Origin: Rutpela maculata
Taxonomy: Eukaryota; Arthropoda; Insecta; Coleoptera; Cerambycidae
Direction of reading: 5' to 3'
Length of the DNA stretch: 64,000 bases
Assembly (NCBI GenBank): GCA_936432065.2
Contig: OW386285.2
Span: forward strand, 41,409,920 to 41,473,919
The position numbers and the translations under genes were made by a program. This document shows positions 21,967 through 35,006 of this stretch, one piece after another (within the stretch, counting starts at the first letter, position 1; the number at the start of each line of letters is the position of its first letter). Under the pieces are notes generated by a model that did not search any database, was not told the origin of the DNA, and saw nothing but the letters and a program-made list of their open reading frames with translations.

Positions 21967-24439
21967 ATATTTTTTATTTAAAAAAATTTAGTGTACTTTT
22001 ACTCTTCTCTTGACAACTTTTATGTAGATCTGAAACAAGAAATTTGAAAAGTAAAAGTAGGTACGATTCTTTGGATTAAACATATGACAAAATTGATTAT
22101 CTTTGGAAAGGGAACTATTAGGGTAAGAACATTAGTTTTTTATTATAGACTTTCATATTGCTTCATTTTAGTACAACTTCCTGTTAAGTTGGATGTGTTA
22201 TAGACCCTATTAAAATCAATAATCAGATTGAGTAATATTTTTTCAAACTGCAATGAACAGCAGCAGAAAGTCTTTCAGACTTAGAAACATTTTAATCCCC
22301 CAGAAGAACATTCTTCATCTATCGGATGAACGCAGAATTTTCGAAACTGTAATAAAAAAATACTGGAAAATATTTTCAAAAACTGTAATGTTTGCCTTTC
22401 GCAGATTTTTTTTTAGCAATTTAGAAAGTACGCTCAAATCTGATTCTTGCTAACAAAAGTCGCAGCATGACTTGTGACGGTTTTAGGTTTCCATCCAGCT
22501 TCAAGTGCTTCGAGTTAAGACACAGGGAAGTTTTATTCATTCCAAATAGCAAATTTTTAATTTCAACTAAAATTGTGGCGAAGTAAAATAAGCATCATAA
22601 AATGAGGATGCGGGTCTCTCTATAGCAGTCGCTCGAAAGGTAGTCGAAGTCACGTCATATGCTGTGAGTACGTCTGCAAAAACTGGAAAACCTCACTTAA
22701 CTTATACATTGCTTCAAAAAGCACTGATTAGTCCTGTACAGGCGTCCATAGGGATTCGTAAACCCGAATCCAAACGAGCCAAAATATTATTCATTACCAT
22801 TATATGATCATCAGAAACAACGGCATTTCAAGAAATCTAAAGAATATGACTTTTGTACCAAAAATTACAGAAAATATAGTTCTTTTAAAAGAGTGGTATA
22901 TTAGGAACTATAAAGAATGGAGCATTATGTTTTTTAAGCAGAATTTGGATCAAAAAAGTTAATATATTTGTGCCTTTACTTACTGTACGTTGTTCTGATA
23001 TTTATACACATGTTGTTTATGAAAATGATCATATTAAATTCTTGTAACATTTAACCAATAACTAGAACACCATTGGATTTAGGGAATGTTTTGTTTTGTG
23101 CAATACCATTTTTGTATAATTGGATGCATATATTTTGTTGCGACATATCTTGTGATCATTTGTAAAAACCTGGTATACAACACACTTATGTGACTTATGT
23201 GGTCGCGTCTTTATGAACTTTGTCCTTTTATGACCTTAAATACCAAATCAATAGTACATTATTATTAATTTTATTTTAAATTTAACAAAAGCCCCACTAT
23301 TTTTTTATCCCACCATCCTTCCTTCAGGTTTAGTTACATTTAAAAATTAACAGTGTCATAAATAGGCATATTTGTTGTTACGTAGGTATCTGATTTGAAC
23401 AGATTCCCTCGGTAAAAGTGATATTTAAACGTAATATTTGATGCTTATTCAACAAGCGTTGATGTGTAACAAACTTCACTCTGTATTTACATCATATTTG
23501 AGCATGGTACGTTCTTCTACTTCTATTTTTATTTAAAGCAAGGAAAAGTGAATCTTAAATTTCTCTTGTCAAGCAGTATATCGTGAAATAAATCATATGT
23601 AACCTGGCAACTAATAATATGATACGCATCATTCAACAAGAAAGCGGCAGTTTTTTAAAAGTCGTTTTAGGCCTCTGTGGGAAAAGACAACCTTTCTTTG
23701 ACTAATTAATTTTATTAAAATGCTTACACGGATATTTTGGCTGGCAGAATCTGCAATCGAAACGGATATGAAAACTGTTATAAAGTGTCCTTTTCAACTT
23801 TTAGAATCGTAAACTGTTATTCTCACGGTCGACATTTAGTAATTATGAGATAATTAAGAGAAAACTAGTTCTTTTTCTTTGATTTTGCTAAAAATATACG
23901 CATGTCTTTCAGTTATAAAATCCCAATTAAGTAATTTTGAACTCTTATATTATACGACCTTATAATAATTAATAAGTATTAGTAAATTAAGGTTTTTATC
24001 TACTGCATATTCTTAATTACGTGTTTTAAACATCTTTAATTTAATTTTTGCATGCAGATATAGACAGGTGAACGGAAAGATTATTTAGGAGTTTAAATTA
24101 TTCCCAATATTGCGAATTATATTATGTACATATGCTGCATGCACGCATGTTTTAACAACGCTAATAACAAATTTAAATTTGTGGTATCCAAAAATAAACA
24201 TTTCATGTAAAACTTTTCATTTTATAGTTGCAAGATGTATAATAATTCATACGAAGCATAACACAATTATAGAAATAATTCCAAAGATGTTTAGAGTACA
24301 CCAGGAGAATAAAAAAAAAATGCCAAAATACTGTGATTATTCAATTGGCCTTCTGTTAGCTTTCCATCAAATAGATTATTCTTACTATTACCAATGCTGA
24401 GGGTCATTGAGTTTTCAAATAATTTGATATATTATTTGA
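21967..24439. other. No recognised features
   Basis: AT-rich, with only chance-like frames (66 codons at 22253, 96 codons at 24110). Confidence 0.5.
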
Positions 24440-24920
24440 ATCATACTTGCTTGGTAGGTGTTTGTTAGGTATGAAGGATATAGATCACAAACATATTTTG
24501 CAAGCTGTGAAGTTCCACAAGGATCGAACTTATGCCCTCTTTTATTTTTGATTTTCATTAATGACATAACTGCTTTGAATCACATCACTTGCTTGTAGAT
24601 TACTTAAAGACGGGAAAACATGGAAGTAAACTCACTAGAGGAATACATCTTATAATAAATGGAGCTTGACAAAATTTTTAACTGGTGTTTAGTAAATTTA
24701 AATAACGCCAAATGTAAGGAAATGTTAACCAGAAAAGATACTCTGTAGTTTTCAACTAAAAAATTGACAGCAACATTCTCGAATGTTGTACAAATTATAA
24801 AGATCTGGAAATAACTTTTAGTAAACTTTCCTTCACATATCATGTTAATGAAATTATTCAACCTGCCTCTAAAGTACTGGGTTTCTTTCTTAGAAATTAG
24901 AGGGGCTTTGAAGATATGTT
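24440..24920 (+). pseudogene. Old LINE RT fragment
   Basis: In shifting frames one reads CEVPQGSNLCPLLFLIFIND (RT block with PQGS--GPLLF--YIND), then NHITCLL with a spoiled ADD (VDYLKT), then a thumb-like part FSKLSFTYHVNEIIQPASKV and LGFF. Many stops and shifts break it. It is the oldest-looking LINE piece in the window and is probably Jockey-type. Confidence 0.6.
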
Positions 24921-26674
24921 ATTAAATTGTTATATGTGGCATTTAATATTAACTGACTTGAATTAAACTTTTTGTTTCCCAAATTAGAGTACCATCATAC
25001 TTTTTACTGCAAAGTTGTTCGTACAAACATTATGTCAAAATCACCAATACTAATAAGTGCAACATGTTCACAATATTTCGCATTTATGTGACCTTCGCTG
25101 TGATAGTTTAAGTAGAGTACATGATATCAGCCAATAAAATATCTACAGTTCTCAATTTTTAGAGGCGATGGGACTCACGAAAATGAAGCATCACAACTCG
25201 TGAGAGGTTAGAAGATTCATAAAAACCCTGCGTCACTAAATAAGAAACCATACGGTAACCTCCATTCCATATTCAACATGGTAGTCTGAAAATTAGCTAA
25301 TATATCTTGGTCCGTTTTTATTTTTTAAATTTGACTTCAGATACGAATTAGCCTCAAAAGTCTCATTATATCAAGTTTTACGTATATCCGTAAAAAATAA
25401 AATTGGATATTTTCACTTATCTGAAATGTAAGTAGAAAGAAATGCTTATAGTTTGAAAACATATTTTTTGAAGTATTCTTGGCATAGGTTAAAATATGTT
25501 TCATGGCACTATACGATTTAAAGTTAAAATTTTTCATGGTCATCTCAGTAAGTTAAAATTAAGGAAATCAAAATTTTGGACAATTATTTATTAGTGGTCT
25601 GTGGAATACCTTGAATGGACAGTATTTTATTCAAGCCCCTCTCTGTCCATTATTGTTTAAGATGATGTATTATACTTACTAATCTTTGACAAACGAGTTG
25701 TATGCAATTGTTCTTGATAAGTATGAACTAAAGTCAAATGTATTAAACACTTTTAGAATCAAATTGTGACACCACCTCGAATGACAGGGAATACCTTTTA
25801 TGTGGATCAAAGGGTTTTTCCAAAAAGAACTGTAATTCTAAAGAATATACTTTCCAAGATTTCGGTTTCTGTGCTTGAAGTGTGTTCAAAATTGGGCAAA
25901 GAACTGCAATCAACAAAGTTTTTCAACAAATCTTGGAACGTAAACGTTTTCTGAGATATTTTATAACCGTTTTGATTTTGTTTTCGTCCAAAGTTTCTCC
26001 AGTTTTTGTTTGTCGCCGACTATTGCGAATATATTATCCTCATTTTAAGAAGTAATTACCCGCCTTTATAAGATTGAAAGATATAAAAGAAGTTAATTAT
26101 AACTTTCCTCACAAACATTTTATTACAGCTACTGTAAATATTCTCGTTGGACGTTCCAAGAAGTTGCTGAACGCTAAAAGTTAATTTGTTAAGCAAATTT
26201 ATTAATGATGAAAGTTCGTATTGTTTTTATTTCTTGTTTGTGTATTATGTAAAGAGCGATTAATTAATCCATAAGATTACAGTGCGTTTCACCAGAACAA
26301 TCGTTCCTAAAATAATTCTAGACTTACTGTTTTCATGATGGTAATGCAGAACATGATATTACCTGAAACAAAACAAAAAACATAAGTACATATTTATACT
26401 ATAACAATTATAATAATATAATAAACTGATTTTATTTAAATGAAGTATTACACCTTAGCCGGGAAAGGAGGACAGTGATGAATTGAACTGTCAATAGTTT
26501 CAAGCGGCACATGTCATTGAGCGACGTTGATTTGATAAGCTTTCGTAAAACTTATTTTGAATTACACCCCCTCCAAATTTAAACGCCAACATGATCTGTT
26601 GCATCCACTGATTACGTGCGTTTATTACATCGTCCTTTTTGGACCTGGGTATAGTGCACAATTTATAAAGATTT
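24921..26674. other. No recognised features
   Basis: AT-rich single-copy-looking DNA. None of the frames shows a domain. Confidence 0.5.
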
Positions 26675-27290
26675 TACTTCCACATCCAGTGGAAGTGCAG
26701 TAACGCAAAAAAAAATTGAAAATTTTTACTGTTCAAATAGGCTTAGAATGTCCTGAAACGTCGAGATTTTAAGTTTGAGCAAGAAAATGTCTGTCTGTCG
26801 GTCTGTCTGTACCTTTTTTCTTGTGCGCACGATTACTCTGGAACCGTTTAAGATATTCACTTGAAATTTGGTACACGTATGTATTTTAACGAGATCTGGA
26901 ACTAGATACGTTGAAGGGTTGGGGGGTAAATTGGGGTAAATGGGAGTAAATAGGTAAATCAAGCAAGTAGGAGCCCATAAAATTGGTATTTAGTATATAT
27001 AAGAGAAGCTAATTTCTCAAATAAATTTTTGGCACTAGCTACCCCCATTTCCAAACCCAACCCACTATTAAAAGGGGTGAAAAAAAATAAAATTGTGAGT
27101 TAGTGTGTGTACAGGAACCAAAGGCCTCACAATTTTTTTTTACTTCATGTAAAAAACCCTCTCCACCACCTCCACCCCCATTACCGATATGCCATATCGT
27201 TTTGTGAGTTTTTGGGGTAGGAGATTTCATTTTTTTTTTCATTGTGAAAGACTTGGATAGAAAATCTGGATGTAGAAAGAGTGATTCCCT
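26675..27290 (-). mobile_element. Repeat family A, copy 3
   Basis: On the minus strand the 3' hairpin is perfect: ACTTCCAC, loop TGGAT, GTGGAAGT at 26676-26696. A (GTCT)n-type tract lies at 26790-26813. The 5' side stops within the GGAATCACT block, so this copy is slightly shortened at the 5' end. The unit length is about 615 bp. Confidence 0.75.
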
Positions 27291-29612
27291 AAATTAGTAT
27301 TATCGTAATTTATGAATAAATCACCCATAGTGCCACTAAGAGGAAGTTTTATTAATTTGTTGTTTATTAGGTTTGAAATATCCTCTTTTGAATTGTGTAT
27401 CTTGGGGTAGGAAAAATGCTTGCATAAGTGTGTAGACGTGTCCTATTGATGTTAGAGTAAATCGGCACAGGGGACGTCCTTTTGTTTCCGTTTACGTTGG
27501 CTTTGAGAATAATATTTTGGCAATGAAGAATTAAAAAAAAAAACAAATTTTGGGATAGTCAGCTCGCAGTCACAAGTCATAGTCTTTGGTACGAAACTTA
27601 TCTGCGGGAAGCCCAAAACTGCTTCGATAAACTCACATTACACCTAGGTATCCCGCTGGTAGTTGGAAATTTTCCTGTTAGATAGGTACCAATACAAAGT
27701 ATAATATGTGTAAGTACAGAAAAAGCATGTGTTTATAAAGTAATTATAAAAGTAATAATTGACGTTTCGTTTACCATAATTTATAGTATTTATACCTTTA
27801 TGCTGATTTTCATATTTAAGTTTATAAAAGGGTACTTTGACAATATAGCTATTTTTTTCTTGCCGTGTTCAAAGACTTCGGTTCTTGCAAAGGTGAAATG
27901 CACGCTGTATAAACATTTATTTGTACATCACTGTTTGCGTTGATTGACTACGTAAAGTGCCATCATTATAAATTTGCAACTCGGAATTATATTTTTGTCT
28001 GAGTTATTATAAATTTTAGTCATGGTAATATTAATGTTTAAGTCACTTGGCGCGTCTTAGTAGTCATTGTTTTCTTTGATTCATTAAGATCTTTATTACG
28101 AGCAAGAACATTACTTGCCGAAGTTAAACCCAAAAATAAAAAGAAAACATTTACGTTAACACCTGTAAATTAATAAACACACACGTGAGAGTAATATAAA
28201 GAAATAATAATTATAATATAAATAAAGCAATATTAATTTTATTCAATATAACACAGCTGGTGCAAAAATGATGTCTTTTTAAGAACTTGATATAAATGAT
28301 TTTAAATCTGGAGATACTTGGTTGTAATAGAAAACAGTATTGTAAGTAAAACTACAAACAAGTGTACATAGTATAGTATGCGGTGAGACTTGAGGAATAG
28401 CTGTGTGATATCTTTGAGGAATTTTGTTATCGTTGTACCTCGTGTTCTTTACTTGACAGGTAATTTATGTTAAACTGTTAGTAACTACCACTGACCCATA
28501 ATTTCTATTTAGATTGTAGCAATCGATGGCAAATAAACAAGGCTATTATTGATACTGATATACTAGTATTTAAGTTTGTCTTGGCCATACGCTACCGTGT
28601 TTGTGTGTTTACCAATAATGTGGAGGGAAATGGAGTGGCGGGTTTTTTTATTGTTTAGCTTATTTAGATTACAGACATAAGCTAATTTAAAAAAACCTAA
28701 CGAAATTGTTTTCTAAAGGCTGAAGATATCAAAGTAATTATTCTTTCACAGCTTTTAATGCCTTAACCTACACTACAATATGTAATGGTACGAGAACAAA
28801 TCCTAGTAAAAACTATACGTCAAAGAAAACAAAACCAGGATCGCAAAGGCAGACTCTTGATTTTCTCCGGATTTGATTTTAAAAGTTAACTTTGACTTTA
28901 CAGAAACCATTATGCTAATAAAAACCATAAGTTATCAAAATAGAAAAATAGTAAAAATCAACTTTCATCTCAAAAGACGTTTTATGGCAAAACAAAGCAA
29001 ATTTTTGGAACTTACGCAAAAATGTGTCTTAATAACATTTTTTTGTCGCGAAGGTCACAAATTTCGAAAGTGCGCCAACATGTGATATTTCGAAAGTGCG
29101 CCAAAATGTGTATGCATTGTCGCTCCCCGACGTAACCACAAAATTAGAAAGTACGCTTTACACGGACACGGAAAATGACAAAAATTTTAAAGTTTGCAAA
29201 ATATTAAGTACAAAAAGTGTGATTGGGGCGTACCCTCAAAAATAAAATTGTAGACAAATAAGGCTAAAATTACCAAGGGAAACTTTTATGATAATTATAA
29301 ATTATTTTCATCTGGAGACTTGACTATGGAACAGTAGCACCGGATAGCCACTGGAAAAATATAATTTCATGCGAATTTTCAGTTTTAACAAAATTATGGA
29401 AAATGTCAAAAAACCCTTGAAAATCCTTATTATACGAATGCGAGTACGAATATCTCCATAGGGATCGCAAAATTACTGTTAGGAACTGTAAAGCTAGCCA
29501 CGACCCTCAGTCTCAAGTCATAATGCAACATGTGTTCTATGAAATGGTGAAAAAGTCCATCATTGCCATGTTTGTTAGGTAGCTTCTAATATAATAAATT
29601 ATATAGGCTATC
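27291..29612. other. No recognised features
   Basis: AT-rich. Near 29066-29108, ATTTCGAAAGTGCGCCAA-type phrases occur twice in tandem. Nothing else stands out. Confidence 0.45.
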
Positions 29613-30015
29613 AGACTTATCTGGGGGCGAGCGTAGAGGCGACTTCAATGTGAATATCAGTCGATATTCCGTTGAAGCAACGTCTAGCGCGGTTAGTACT
29701 TGGATGGGCTCCCATCTTGGGAAATACAGCGTTCTCGTCCCACCTTCTAGAGGCTTGTATATCAGTGTATACTCGGAAGTTACGTAATTTCAGACGAGGA
29801 TTACGTAGTGGATATACCATCCTTCGGAGGGGATGTAAAGCAGGCGGTCCCTTGTCTATTAAATGTTAGGCAAGTAAAAGATCCCTACTCTTCTTAAGGG
29901 AAGAGGTTCGGCAAAATTTCCAGGTTGGGGGCAGCTCGTCTCCTGGCGTCGGTGATAGACCCTGGTAGCGGAAATAGGCCGACGTTAAACAGTTAAAAAA
30001 AAAAAGACTTATCTG
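29613..30015 (+). mobile_element. 5S rRNA-derived SINE with 11-bp target duplication
   Basis: AGACTTATCTG occurs at 29613-29623 and again at 30005-30015, directly after an A-run. Between them (29624-30004, about 380 bp) the head contains GCGCGGTTAGTACTTGGATG (29687-29706) and TTGGGAAATAC (29717-29727), the best conserved part of 5S rRNA, which holds the internal polymerase III promoter (box A, intermediate element, box C). The first half of the 5S part is degenerate. The 3' part has CCTTCGGAGGGGATGTAAAG and a tail AGGCCGACGTTAAACAG before poly-A, which looks LINE-derived. This is the structure of a class-3 (5S-type) SINE. Confidence 0.85.
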
Positions 30016-31666
30016 CATGCTTTGAACTTTATACAATAAATGATATTTGAACTCTAGCATTTTCTATGGTCAACTTTTTAAGTATTCGTAAATTTCCATT
30101 AAAATCCGTTAAATTACGTTATTTTATATCTTCATTACCAAAATTGCCTATTTTGTTATTATTATTAAAAAATATTTAACTCCGGCCCTGTCTGAACCTT
30201 GTATTGCCTTTAAGGCGACCTTGTAAACATTCTAGATTATCGCGGTAAGTAAGGAGTTAGTCTTCTAGAAGTTCTTGTTAAATAGTTGGAAATAATTTTC
30301 TGTACCTTTCGTTTTTTTATATATCTTTTACATTAAAATGCTACTACGTATCTCATTTCTATGTATTAACCTTATTTACGTTCAGAGATTTGTTTGATAT
30401 AAAAATTTGTTTATCTGTAAAATGTCATTTAATCTATTCATTTAATAAGAACTATATTGGCCAACTATTCATTTAATAATTTGGTTATTTATCTTTTTTG
30501 CAGTATTTACAGTAGTTTTTGTGCAATAATTATTAATTTATTTTTTTATATTGCCATATATATTTAACTTTTTTTTACATTATAAATCTGTCGTCTCTCT
30601 GTACATTTTTCATTCTGTTTGATCTGTATAATCCAAGCACAGCTTTATTTGTCCATACTCTGATTTGCCAATTGCTCTACCACATCTTTTATCTTTACAA
30701 TGTTATTGTTAATTAGCTATTTTTGATTTCAAAAATCCTTTAGTTTATTTAGAAATTTTACCTTATTATATCCCAGACGGGATTTATTCTTTTTGAAGTA
30801 ATACAATATAGTTTTTTTATAAAAAACAGAAGTTGAGAAGTTGCTTTTTCCTTTAGGTTATCATATTGGATTTGCTATATTGAATTTTCCAGACTTAAAA
30901 TTATTCTCATTAACATTAGGTGATAAGGAATGTCTAGCGAATTTCAGGTTTCTAGAAGATTGAGAAGTGCTAAAAGAAGACCCGTATACTTCTTGCTAAC
31001 AAACAAAATCACATGTCAAAGATTTTATATTATACGTTCAAGATAGACTATATATAGATGAACACCCTTAAAGCTACTTCACATGCATTCATATTTGTTT
31101 TAATTTTTACTCGCATTAATATTGCATTTAAAAAGCTTTTACAGAAGTATTCCAATTATGACGTTTTTAATAATGATAGTTCTGGTAGCATTTCTAGCAT
31201 CATATTCCCACGTCAATATTGAAGTAAAAGAATTGTTCACATTAAACTAGTAAGCCATTTGGAATACAAAGGATATTCAAATTAGAGAAGGTCCTAAATT
31301 GACATCAATCAATTACTTAAAACAGTTTACGATACAAACATAGAAAGCCTTTATGTATCTTTAAACATCAATTAGAACAGATATAAAAGCTTCCTTTTGC
31401 CGCCGGCAGAAACATGTTTTAAATATTGTTTTCGATGTACTTAATTTTAAATGTAGTGTTTGGTACGGCTTTCATCTGAATATACGGACTGATGACATAC
31501 ACATATTACTGGTTCCATTCTCTTTTTTGCTACAGATCTGGGTATCCACCCACAAAAAATCAATTAAGATAGAAAGACTAACTAATTGGTCCAGGTTTTT
31601 ATTAAAAATGCCATTGCCTATTGCGTTCTTTATTACCGAAAATGTAAATTTTATATATAGGACGTA
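30016..31666. other. No recognised features
   Basis: AT-rich with no conserved frame or repeat seen. Confidence 0.5.
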
Positions 31667-32489
31667 CACTTCTGTGCAATAATATTCCGTACACTTGAAC
31701 AATCAAGTAATCCAGTTTTTACTAATATTAAGTGATGTGAATCAGTCTTTTTGGAATTTAGATTTTTTTTTATCATATAGGTTATAAAAAAGTGACATTG
31801 ATTGTGAAATTGATTGATTTCGATTTATAACAAATGCAAAAATTGATGTTGAAAAATTCACAGATACGACTGCACATAACTGCGATTGTATTTATTGTGT
31901 AAATAATGTAACCTAATATTTTGTACATATGTCCGTCATTACAAGACTGAAAAACTTTTTCATCGGTAAACATAACATTGTTCCAAATCTCCAACGGGCG
32001 ATAGACACAATTTAAACAAAACATAATGCGGGCTTGCTTCTGTTCTTCTGTTGATATGGACTTCTTGGCACTTGTACAGTATTTTATTTCCGATTTTCCT
32101 ATCCTTCGGCTAGCTGTTGACCTCGATGCTGGAAAATTTGTCATGAACACAGCGTCTCTTGCTATTTGAAATGGTTTTTTCCTCAAATAGCCAGGGAGTG
32201 CTTCATCTTGAACGAGATTTGAACTTCTCGATCGGCCTGAACCGTCTTTTCTCTTTACGCTACCTTCCTCCTCCCACTTTTCTTCATACTCATAACAGTA
32301 CTTTTATTCAATTGATAATGGCTAGCAACTGCTCTGAATGACCTCTCTTCAATTTTAGAAAGAATTAAAATTGTTTCATTTTTAGTTAATTTTGGCATTG
32401 CGAAAATATGACACTGACACTGACAAATAAATAAAGAATGATTTAATATAGCGAAAAATAGGTGTACGGGATTTTATTGCATAGAAGTG
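31667..32489 (-). mobile_element. Tc1/mariner-like transposon with TA duplication, internally deleted
   Basis: The termini CACTTCTGTGCAATAATA (left) and, in reverse complement, CACTTCTATGCAATAAAA (right) extend to CCGTACAC, giving 28-bp inverted repeats with three differences. TA flanks both ends (31665-31666, 32490-32491). At 823 bp it is too short for a whole Tc1 transposase, so the 3' half of the gene has been lost. Confidence 0.85.
31782..32398 (-). pseudogene. Tc1-like transposase, N-terminal half, frameshifted
   Basis: The start is ATG at 32398 with MPKLTKNETILILSKIEERS, a helix-turn-helix that continues to HYQLNKSTV. After one frameshift near 32270 the frame goes on with VKRKDGSGRSR (the GRPR-like hook between the two DNA-binding domains), SRSTASRRIGKSEIKY and NNVMFTDEKVFQSC. 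The Asp of FTDEK is the first catalytic acid. The second Asp (DNARPH region) and the third acid are absent. It acted in the nucleus as a cut-and-paste recombinase and is now inactive. Confidence 0.8.
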
Positions 32490-33664
32490 TACATATACAC
32501 TGATAATCAAAATTAACGCGCCCAAAATTTACTATGATTTTGAAGTTGATTTTTTTTTCCAAATCATTTGTCATTTAGTTTTATTTTTTTGCTTATTTGC
32601 TCTGTATGTTAACATCTTTGAAATGTAAAGCCACGCCGATATTAAGTAAAAATTACTTTGTCTTTAATTACAGGGCGTAACAATGAACAAAAATCCAAAT
32701 ACACCGTAAGAACCACCAGTATAGTTTGAACCCAACTGTATCTTCATCTTTCCTTAACATTTTTGTTTTTTGTCGACTTACTTACTATTAAGGAAGATGT
32801 ACCAAGTGAAATAAATTATACATTTTTTGGATGCCATCTTTTTTGTTACTTAACCGATCTGAATAAACATGGCATTAGATAGGCAATTTAGTAGGCTACA
32901 AGATCTTGAGTTCAAAACGTCAAACATAAAAAACCCAAAATGGTGAACATCCTTAAAATTGAGATTTTTCTCTCCTCGTTTTTATGGATTGGATTTTTTT
33001 TTAAGAGCTATTTAATACATATAGTGGAAATAAGGAACCGGAAAGTATGCAAAATTGTGCTAAAGCTATAAAATCTATTCCCTCATTTTCGAGGGTGATG
33101 AACACGAATAACAGGGTGAAAAAGTTTTTAGTCATGTGCACTCCCTGAAACGGCCAAAAACCACCCCACCCCACCTTGCTTATTTCTCATATAACAGCTT
33201 AGCATCAACTATTTTTGCAAGGATTCTTTATTTTTTCATGGGGATATAGCCGATGGAGAAAGGTGATGTCAGGTTGTAGACCCCAACCGCCCTTGGGGGT
33301 GAAATATACCCTGTTAGGGGGTGTAAAATAGCTTCTTTTTTTTGTTAAAGACGTTTACTCCCCGTTTTCGTGGATGCTGATCAAGGACAATGGTAAGAGT
33401 GTATTGTGACAACCTAGGGGGGTTGGTCTCATCCCCCCAGGGGGTGTTTTTTTATTTTCTAATTTGTATATTGAGTTGGATTGGTTTCAAAGTCACCATT
33501 TTATACCCTCATCAAAAATGAACCTATCCTCGCAAGGATTTGAAGTTCATGTTCCTTAAAGCGGGATATAAGGAAGAGAATACCTTTGTTAAACATTTCT
33601 GTTTTTAATAAGTTGTATATACAGGACACGATTGTTAGTACAATATAATATTTGTTACAAGACA

Positions 33665-33889
33665 TTAATATAACCTAGGGCGCTTACAAAGAGAATTGCA
33701 TGATTCATATTTCTTGAAATGAACATCACATTCAATGCTATTGTCTCCTTCATCGCCCGCACTTTCCGTTTCCGATTCATAATTGGAAATATACACTTCG
33801 GGTATAAAATTTAGGAGGTTTACAGCACTATTATAACTATTATCGAATTCGTCTGTTTCTATGCTCGGTTCATCGTCTTCATCCTCTGA
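33665..33889 (-). pseudogene. Acidic C-terminal coding remnant
   Basis: On the minus strand 74 codons are open, reading SEDEDDEPSIETDEFDNSYN, later YESETESAGDEGDN and ending ESCNSLCKRPRLY before TAA 33665-33667. A TAG precedes it and no ATG is present. It is strongly acidic with a basic Cys end. It lies in the centre of the palindromic element, so it may be the end of that element's transposase. I do not recognise the family. Confidence 0.4.
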
Positions 33890-34239
33890 CTACGGATACC
33901 TTGAGGACACATGATTTACCCAGAGAACAGTAAAGGCGGCAAAAGCAAATAAAATGATAGTACGAGTCCCTAATACCAGCCAAGTCACTACCTATTATCA
34001 TTATTATTATTATTATCATGAAAGGGGTGGTTTCCGACAGTTTAATGGTGAAGAAAGGGTTGAATCAACGTATAACCATTTTTTTCTTGATCAACGTCCT
34101 CAAATACGGGGAGTAAACGTCTTTAACAAAAAAGAAGAAGCAATTTTACACCCCCTGACAGGATAGATTTCATCCGCAAGGGCGGTAGCGGTCTTCTACC
34201 TGACATTACCTTTCACCATCTGTTATATCCCCATGAAAA

Positions 34240-34554
34240 ACCGCTGCCCAAGGAATCACTACTTCCACATCCAGATTCTCTATCCAGTCACTCACAACGA
34301 AAAAACTTTGTATGTGAAAATAATTGTTTATGGAACTTTAAGAATATAATATTTGAAATTCTCTACCCCAAAAACCCATAAAACGATACCCCACATCGGT
34401 AGTGCGGTGGGGGTGGTGATAGGGGAGTGGTAGTGGGGGGTGGATGAAGTAAAAAAATATTTTGAAGTTTCATGACATTTTAAGCCTATTTGGACAATAA
34501 AAATTTTTAAAAAAATTTTTGTCGTTACTATACTTCCACTGGACGTGGAAGTAA
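34240..34554 (+). mobile_element. Repeat family A, copy 4 (internally deleted)
   Basis: It has the 5' end ACCGCTGCCCAAGGAATCAC, ACTTCCACATCCAG, a G-rich block, then a jump to the 3' part with TTTAAAAAAATTTTTGTCG and the hairpin ACTTCCAC/GTGGAAGT with loop TGGAC. The microsatellite and middle are lost. The partner arm (33220-33245) shows the empty site CATGAAAAAATAAAG (as reverse complement). The filled site has 5 A on one side and 4 on the other, consistent with insertion into an A-run without a defined duplication. Confidence 0.85.
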
Positions 34555-35006
34555 AATAAAGAATCCCTGCAAAAATAGTCGATGCCAAGATGTTATATGA
34601 GAAATAAGCAAGAAGGGGTGATTTTTGGCCGTTTCAGGAGATGCGCATGACTAAAAACTTTTTTCACCCCGGTATTCGTGTCAGCACCCTCGAAAACGAG
34701 GGGGAGGATAAGTTTCATGACTTTAGCACAATTTTGCACTTTTTAGGGAAAATCCCGACTCCTTATTCCACTAATACAGAAACGAATATAATAAGAAAAT
34801 TTGGGGCTATAATTGAATGTAAACTGCATTATTTTTACTTTGCTGCTGGTAAAATAAAATTCACAGTGTTTTAAATTTTTAAAAAAAATATTGTTACGCC
34901 TTGTTTCCAGAAGAGTTAACTTACAAAACAAAATGAAAATAATTAAAATCGGACAAATAATTTAAAGAAAAATCAGGTTCAGTCATGGTAAATTTTGGTC
35001 GGCAGC

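Larger units (their letters stand above)
32516..35006. mobile_element. 2.5-kb palindromic (long-TIR) transposon of unknown family
   Basis: The outer motif CCAAAATTTACTATG (32522-32536) returns as the reverse complement of 34984-34998 (CCAAAATTTACCATG). The arms run inward through GGCGTAACAAT, CTCGTTTTCGAGGGTG, GAAACGGCC, CATGGGGATATA and TTAAAGACGTTTACTCCCCG. After a family A copy (34240-34554) is taken out of the right arm, each arm is about 900 bp, with an unpaired centre near 33420-34060. The centre codes for an acidic peptide on the minus strand. The terminal bases and target duplication are not certain. Confidence 0.75.

Noticed and set aside
29671..29731. Functional 5S rRNA gene
   Set aside because: Only the middle of 5S is conserved, the 5' half is degenerate, and the sequence continues into a poly-A element with target duplications.
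34328..34588. 86-codon minus frame
   Set aside because: It lies inside family A copy 4 and its flank, with no domain.
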